Below the pieces are notes generated by a model. The model saw only the letters and a list, made by a program, of their open reading frames with translations. It was not told where the DNA came from and did not search any database. Source: Gammaproteobacteria bacterium (GTDB taxonomy: Bacteria; Pseudomonadota; Gammaproteobacteria; Pseudomonadales; Pseudohongiellaceae). Taken from it: a DNA stretch of 32,826 nucleotides. This document shows positions 29,078 to 32,826 of the stretch, piece after piece; the first letter of the stretch is position 1; each line of letters opens with the position of its first letter. The translations under genes and the position numbers were made by a program. The stretch covers positions 1 through 32,826 of the forward strand of contig PBNR01000036.1 of the NCBI GenBank assembly GCA_002723195.1, written 5' to 3'.

Positions 29078-29725
29078 TTAACTCTGTTGATTTATTTCCA
29101 TCGCTTTAATATAGGCTTCTCGGCTCACGATGCGACTCCTATATTCTTGCAATATATTCGGCGTATCTATCCCATATGCCTTAACCCAATTTAGACAGGT
29201 TATAAGAAATATGTCGGATAAAGTGAAGTTATCATTCAAAATATAATCCCTGTTTTGCAAATGCATATTAATCACGTTGAGTTGCTTTTTTACATATTCT
29301 TCAGCTGCTTCCAGGGCAGTGGGAGCCTCACCGTAGATATGGGCCAAGGCGCCATGACGACGCATTACATAGAGGCTGGTTTCATCAAGCTCTCCATATA
29401 TGAAAGCAAGCCACTCGTCCTCTTTAGCCCTCTCTTCGATAGTATGAGGTGAAATTAATGTATCAGCACTACCATACTTACTGATTAGATAACGGCTAAT
29501 CGCAATAGTTTCAGAAAGCTTTAAATCACCATCCTCACAAAAAGGAACTTTCTGTTTGGGATTGAGATCGGTGTATTGCTTCGTTTGGGTTTCGCCAGTC
29601 CTTGGTCCTATAGGATTTAGCTGGTAAGTTAGTCCCAGTTCTTCAGCTACCCAGATAGGCCTGAGGGTTCTTGCAGTGCCTGCTCCCCAGAATGTCAGTT
29701 TTGATTCCTGTTGTTTAGGTTCCAA
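29078..29725 (-). CDS. Glutathione S-transferase family protein
   Basis: LTFWGAGTARTLRPIWVAEELGLTYQLNPIGPRTGETQTKQYTDLNPKQKVPFCEDGDLKLSETIAISRYLISKYG is a GST N-terminal thioredoxin fold. The proposed TTG start at 29725 sits 6 nt after an AAGGAG Shine-Dalgarno; the track's start at 29803 is also TTG, with a non-family N-terminal extension. Confidence 0.85.
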   Translation of the reverse strand: MEPKQQESKLTFWGAGTARTLRPIWVAEELGLTYQLNPIGPRTGETQTKQYTDLNPKQKVPFCEDGDLKLSETIAISRYLISKYGSADTLISPHTIEERAKEDEWLAFIYGELDETSLYVMRRHGALAHIYGEAPTALEAAEEYVKKQLNVINMHLQNRDYILNDNFTLSDIFLITCLNWVKAYGIDTPNILQEYRSRIVSREAYIKAMEINQQS

Positions 29726-30002
29726 TTGAGACTCCTTCAGCTTATTTGCATCATACTGGTTAAGAAGGGGGTGAAGGAAGTATAAGGGAAATATTTTCAC
29801 CAAAATTTAAGCCTTTAATTCGCATTGTTGATAATTCGCGAACCTTAAGGCTATGCCTAATTGACAGATTGGCTAGACTAAATTGCTGAGCTAATAACTA
29901 GTAGTATATTAATTCTCATTTTGCGTGATTTTATTCCATGTAATAGGCTGGTGCGCCTTAACAGCTTCTAATTCAAGCGCAGTACTGACACTGGGTAACT
30001 TA

Positions 30003-30038
30003 GGAAAAATAAAAAAGGGAACAAGCATACTTGTTCCC
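30003..30038 (-). terminator. Rho-independent terminator downstream of tRNA-Thr
   Basis: On the minus strand: GGGAACAAG-TATG-CTTGTTCCC (perfect 9-bp stem, 4-nt loop) followed by TTTTTTATTTTT. Confidence 0.88.
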
Positions 30039-30048
30039 CCTTTCAGTA

Positions 30049-30126
30049 TGGTGCCGCCACCAAGAGTCGAACTCGGGACCTGCTGATTACAAGTCAGCTG
30101 CTCTACCACGGCTGAGCTATAGCGGC
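30049..30126 (-). tRNA. tRNA-Thr (anticodon UGU), 3' CCA encoded
   Basis: Reverse complement GCCGCTATAGCTCAGCCGTGGTAGAGCAGCTGACTTGTAATCAGCAGGTCCCGAGTTCGACTCTTGGTGGCGGCACCA: acceptor stem GCCGCTA/TGGCGGC, anticodon stem GCTGA/TCAGC with loop CTTGTAA, T-loop TTCGACT, encoded CCA. Confidence 0.96.
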
Positions 30127-30201
30127 TTCGTTTTAATCATAGATTAAATGGAGGCGCGCATACTACAAAAATTTACATGGTGGTTCAATAGTCTCTGTGA
30201 T

Positions 30202-31329
30202 TCAGGCCTGTTTTACATAGATGGTGCGCCGGACCAAGAATGGCCGCTCTACAACATAGTAAGTAGCTGCCGAGACAGCTACAACAACCGGCATTATAAT
30301 AAAAAATACGTTGGCCACAGCAGTCCCAAATTCATCGTCAAGACCAATAAAAGTATCCATATCCCTTTGCATGAAGAAATCCAACACCACGTAATGTACA
30401 AGGTAAATCGAGTAACTGATCGTGCCCAAGCCAACCATTAACTTATTGATAAAGCTAGGGTAGTATCTCGAGATGGATAAATATCCCAGCACAAAAATAG
30501 CCCAAGCCGCACCTTCCAAGGTAGTCCAATAAATCCATACATAATTGTTTAGTCTTCCTCCCCCGAATTGATTGAAAATAAATAAGCCCGCCAGAACAAC
30601 TACAGTTCCGGCTATGGCAACCCAATCAAGCAGAGCGGATTCTCGAAAATAATATCGATAATACATCCCAGCCATCATCCCAATAAGAAACTGATCGATG
30701 CGCCCTATAATCGACCAATAAGATAAATCACGCATATCAATACCCTGATAATACGCAACTAAACGAAGTAACAAAAAAATAGCAATTAATACTGGCAGTA
30801 TCTGCCAACCATTGCGCTGAACAGCTAACAACAAAAAAGGGAAAATCAGATAAAAATGCCATTCCACAGCTATTGACCAAAACACGAAGGTAAATGCCCC
30901 TCCGTTTAACGCCATATCAGTGTTCGCGAAAAAGAAAAGTGATTGTACCAATCCAAAAAAATCGAAATTCTGCGGATTAAACACTATCCCCAAGCATAGA
31001 AAGAGAAGAAACAAAGGATAGGTTCTTAACAATCGATTCCGATAGAATCCAATATAATTAAGACTCTTGTGCAAAGAGCCAACAGTAAAGACAAACCCGC
31101 TTAACACAAAAAACAAACTGACGGCAGTATGCCCTTCAATTACAAGTGTAGAAATAGGATTATTTGCGCGAAGCCAGTTAGCCGGATCGTAAGGAGTATT
31201 GAACATGATCTTGTGAGTGATAAAGTGGCAGCCATGAAAATACAGAACCAGGAGAGCCGCAAAACCCCTTAAATGATCTAAAGCTGGAATATAACCAAGA
31301 TTTTTACTCTTCATGAGGACCCAAGTCAT
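30202..31329 (-). CDS. Acyltransferase 3 family membrane protein (OafA/YrhL-like)
   Basis: NLGYIPALDHLRGFAALLVLYFHGCHF; AVSLFFVLSGFVFT; FYRNRLLRTYPLFLLFL; SIAVEWHFYLIFPFLLL; multiple hydrophobic helices. Confidence 0.92.
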   Translation of the reverse strand: MTWVLMKSKNLGYIPALDHLRGFAALLVLYFHGCHFITHKIMFNTPYDPANWLRANNPISTLVIEGHTAVSLFFVLSGFVFTVGSLHKSLNYIGFYRNRLLRTYPLFLLFLCLGIVFNPQNFDFFGLVQSLFFFANTDMALNGGAFTFVFWSIAVEWHFYLIFPFLLLAVQRNGWQILPVLIAIFLLLRLVAYYQGIDMRDLSYWSIIGRIDQFLIGMMAGMYYRYYFRESALLDWVAIAGTVVVLAGLFIFNQFGGGRLNNYVWIYWTTLEGAAWAIFVLGYLSISRYYPSFINKLMVGLGTISYSIYLVHYVVLDFFMQRDMDTFIGLDDEFGTAVANVFFIIMPVVVAVSAATYYVVERPFLVRRTIYVKQA

Positions 31330-31451
31330 AAAAAATTGCTTAGAAATGAAGCATACTAAGTTAGACCGTATTTTGCTAAAGTGTCATGAGGTTATGCATA
31401 AGAGTATGTCGACTCAATAATTAACTGCATTTTAATGAGTAGCTATTTCAG

Positions 31452-32318
31452 ATGATCATTTCTCCAGAAATTCAGGAATTCTTTCAAATACTTGCTTTGT
31501 GGGGATGGATCTGGATCATTCCTTTCATGGAAAGGCTTTTCCCTCTTAAAGGCCAAAAGTTCATTCGACCTGGCATGATCAATGATCTAATTCACACCTA
31601 TCATCGCGTCCATCTTTGGAGCATCATTAACGCCGCACTCATAACTTGGTTAGCATATTATGCTCAGAATCATCTTGGTCAAGGGCCATTTCTACGTGGA
31701 GCGCTGACAGACACCCATTGGTTTTTAACAGCCCTAAGTGTATTGTTATTTGGCCATGTAACCTTTTATGTAGCTCACTATGCAAGCCACAAAGTTCCTA
31801 TACTTTGGCAGTTTCATAAAGTACACCACAGCTCATTAAACCTAGATTCATTTTCTACAAGTCGCTTCCATATTTTCGACAAAACTTTATTTGCTGCACC
31901 CTACCTGATGCTTATTACGTACTTTCAACCGGACCCAGGAATTGTATTTCTATTTGTATCTTTGAATGATTTTTGGGGACGCTATGGACACGGGAACATT
32001 AAAGACCCTCATTGGGTCGGATACTTTATGAGCAACCCTAAATTCCACCGCTGGCATCATTCAAACCACCCCGACGCGATCGACAAAAATTTCTCTGCAG
32101 AGTTCAATTTTCTTGACTGGATATTTGGCACTGCCTACTACCCAAAAAACAAAATCCCGGCGGACTTTGGTTTTGAAGGTTATAGTAATAATATTCTAGT
32201 TCAACATTACCAACCATTTGTCGACTGTTATAATATTGCAAAAAATGACGGGTGGTTAGCGCTTTTCCGCAAACCCAAACACCCCGATACTGAATGTTTG
32301 AAAACAGCTCACGATTAA
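31452..32318 (+). CDS. Sterol desaturase/fatty acid hydroxylase family protein
   Basis: Histidine clusters HYASH, HKVHHSS and HRWHHSNHPDAIDKNFSAEFNFLDWIFGTAYYP with surrounding hydrophobic segments. Confidence 0.92.
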   Translation: MIISPEIQEFFQILALWGWIWIIPFMERLFPLKGQKFIRPGMINDLIHTYHRVHLWSIINAALITWLAYYAQNHLGQGPFLRGALTDTHWFLTALSVLLFGHVTFYVAHYASHKVPILWQFHKVHHSSLNLDSFSTSRFHIFDKTLFAAPYLMLITYFQPDPGIVFLFVSLNDFWGRYGHGNIKDPHWVGYFMSNPKFHRWHHSNHPDAIDKNFSAEFNFLDWIFGTAYYPKNKIPADFGFEGYSNNILVQHYQPFVDCYNIAKNDGWLALFRKPKHPDTECLKTAHD

Positions 32319-32325
32319 CGCTAAG

Positions 32326-32826
32326 ATGACCAAGCCAACCGAGTGCCCCGCCTGGAAAGATCTCCAGCATCTTAGTGCTGAGTTCAAACACGAGCATTTT
32401 AAACTCACTAAACTTTTTGAGAAAAGTAATCGATTTTCCGATTTTTCAATAAGCCACGATAATTTATTATTTGATTACTCAAAAAATTATGTCACAACTG
32501 AATCATTGACAGCCTTGATTCAGCTCGCCACTGAAATGCAACTACCTGAAGCAATCGACGCAATGTTCTCAGGTAAGGAAATAAATAACACAGAAGAGTG
32601 CTCCGCATGGCATACGGCGTTAAGAATTCCAGAAACAGAAAATAGCCACAATGAAGTGGTTAATTGCCTACAAAAAATGGATTCATTCGTTACATCGCTA
32701 TATTCAGGCAGCTGGTTGGGTTTCTCCGGAGAAAAAATAAAAGATGTTGTGAATATAGGTATTGGCGGTTCAGACCTGGGCCCATCCTTCGCTTATGATG
32801 CACTTTCCGATTATTCTACTGGCAAA
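32326..32826 (+). CDS. pgi: Glucose-6-phosphate isomerase, N-terminal part truncated by window edge
   Basis: Manual translation MTKPTECPAWKDLQHLSAEFKHEHFKLTKLFEKSNRFSDFSISHDNLLFDYSKN...CSAWHTALRIP...IKDVVNIGIGGSDLGPSFAYDAL: the PGI signature VVNIGIGGSDLGP. Missing from the ORF track because it is open at the edge. Confidence 0.95.
   Translation, partial: MTKPTECPAWKDLQHLSAEFKHEHFKLTKLFEKSNRFSDFSISHDNLLFDYSKNYVTTESLTALIQLATEMQLPEAIDAMFSGKEINNTEECSAWHTALRIPETENSHNEVVNCLQKMDSFVTSLYSGSWLGFSGEKIKDVVNIGIGGSDLGPSFAYDALSDYSTGK

Noticed and set aside
29909-30109. Minus-strand 66-aa ORF (MVEQLTCNQQVPSSTLGGGTIL...)
   Set aside because: A frame reading through the tRNA-Thr and its terminator; a typical spurious call.
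30052-30126. tRNA-Thr as an integration site for a mobile element
   Set aside because: No integrase, phage or transposase gene and no duplicated tRNA 3' end were noticed nearby.
1-32826. CRISPR arrays, insertion sequences, toxin-antitoxin or phage-defence genes
   Set aside because: No regularly spaced repeats, transposases, terminal inverted repeats or defence-type domains were recognised in either strand.

Overview
The window looks chromosomal, with moderate GC, probably from a gammaproteobacterium; that assignment is inferred only from gene content and style. Housekeeping loci (purC, tRNA-Thr(UGU), the start of pgi) surround an accessory catabolic region. About 2.1-9.4 kb holds five consecutive plus-strand genes whose products all carry export signals: a Tat-type lipoprotein resembling linalool dehydratase/isomerase (LDI), two paralogous exported methyltransferase-like proteins, a CBM9/DUF5916-type outer-membrane protein and an NHL beta-propeller. 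Next come a DsbA-fold 2-hydroxychromene-2-carboxylate isomerase-like protein, a LinB-like haloalkane dehalogenase and an AlkK-like acyl-CoA ligase. A methyl-branched beta-oxidation set follows: LCAD-type acyl-CoA dehydrogenase, thiolase, HSD10-type SDR and alpha-methylacyl-CoA racemase. The best candidate for an undescribed system is the exported LDI-like/methyltransferase/barrel/propeller cluster, possibly feeding branched (isoprenoid-like) acids into the downstream beta-oxidation genes. Two edge genes absent from the ORF track were read directly: a DUF255/thioredoxin-domain gene (1..~1997, minus) and pgi (32326..end, plus). All family calls rest on motifs and remembered family sequences; no searches were run.
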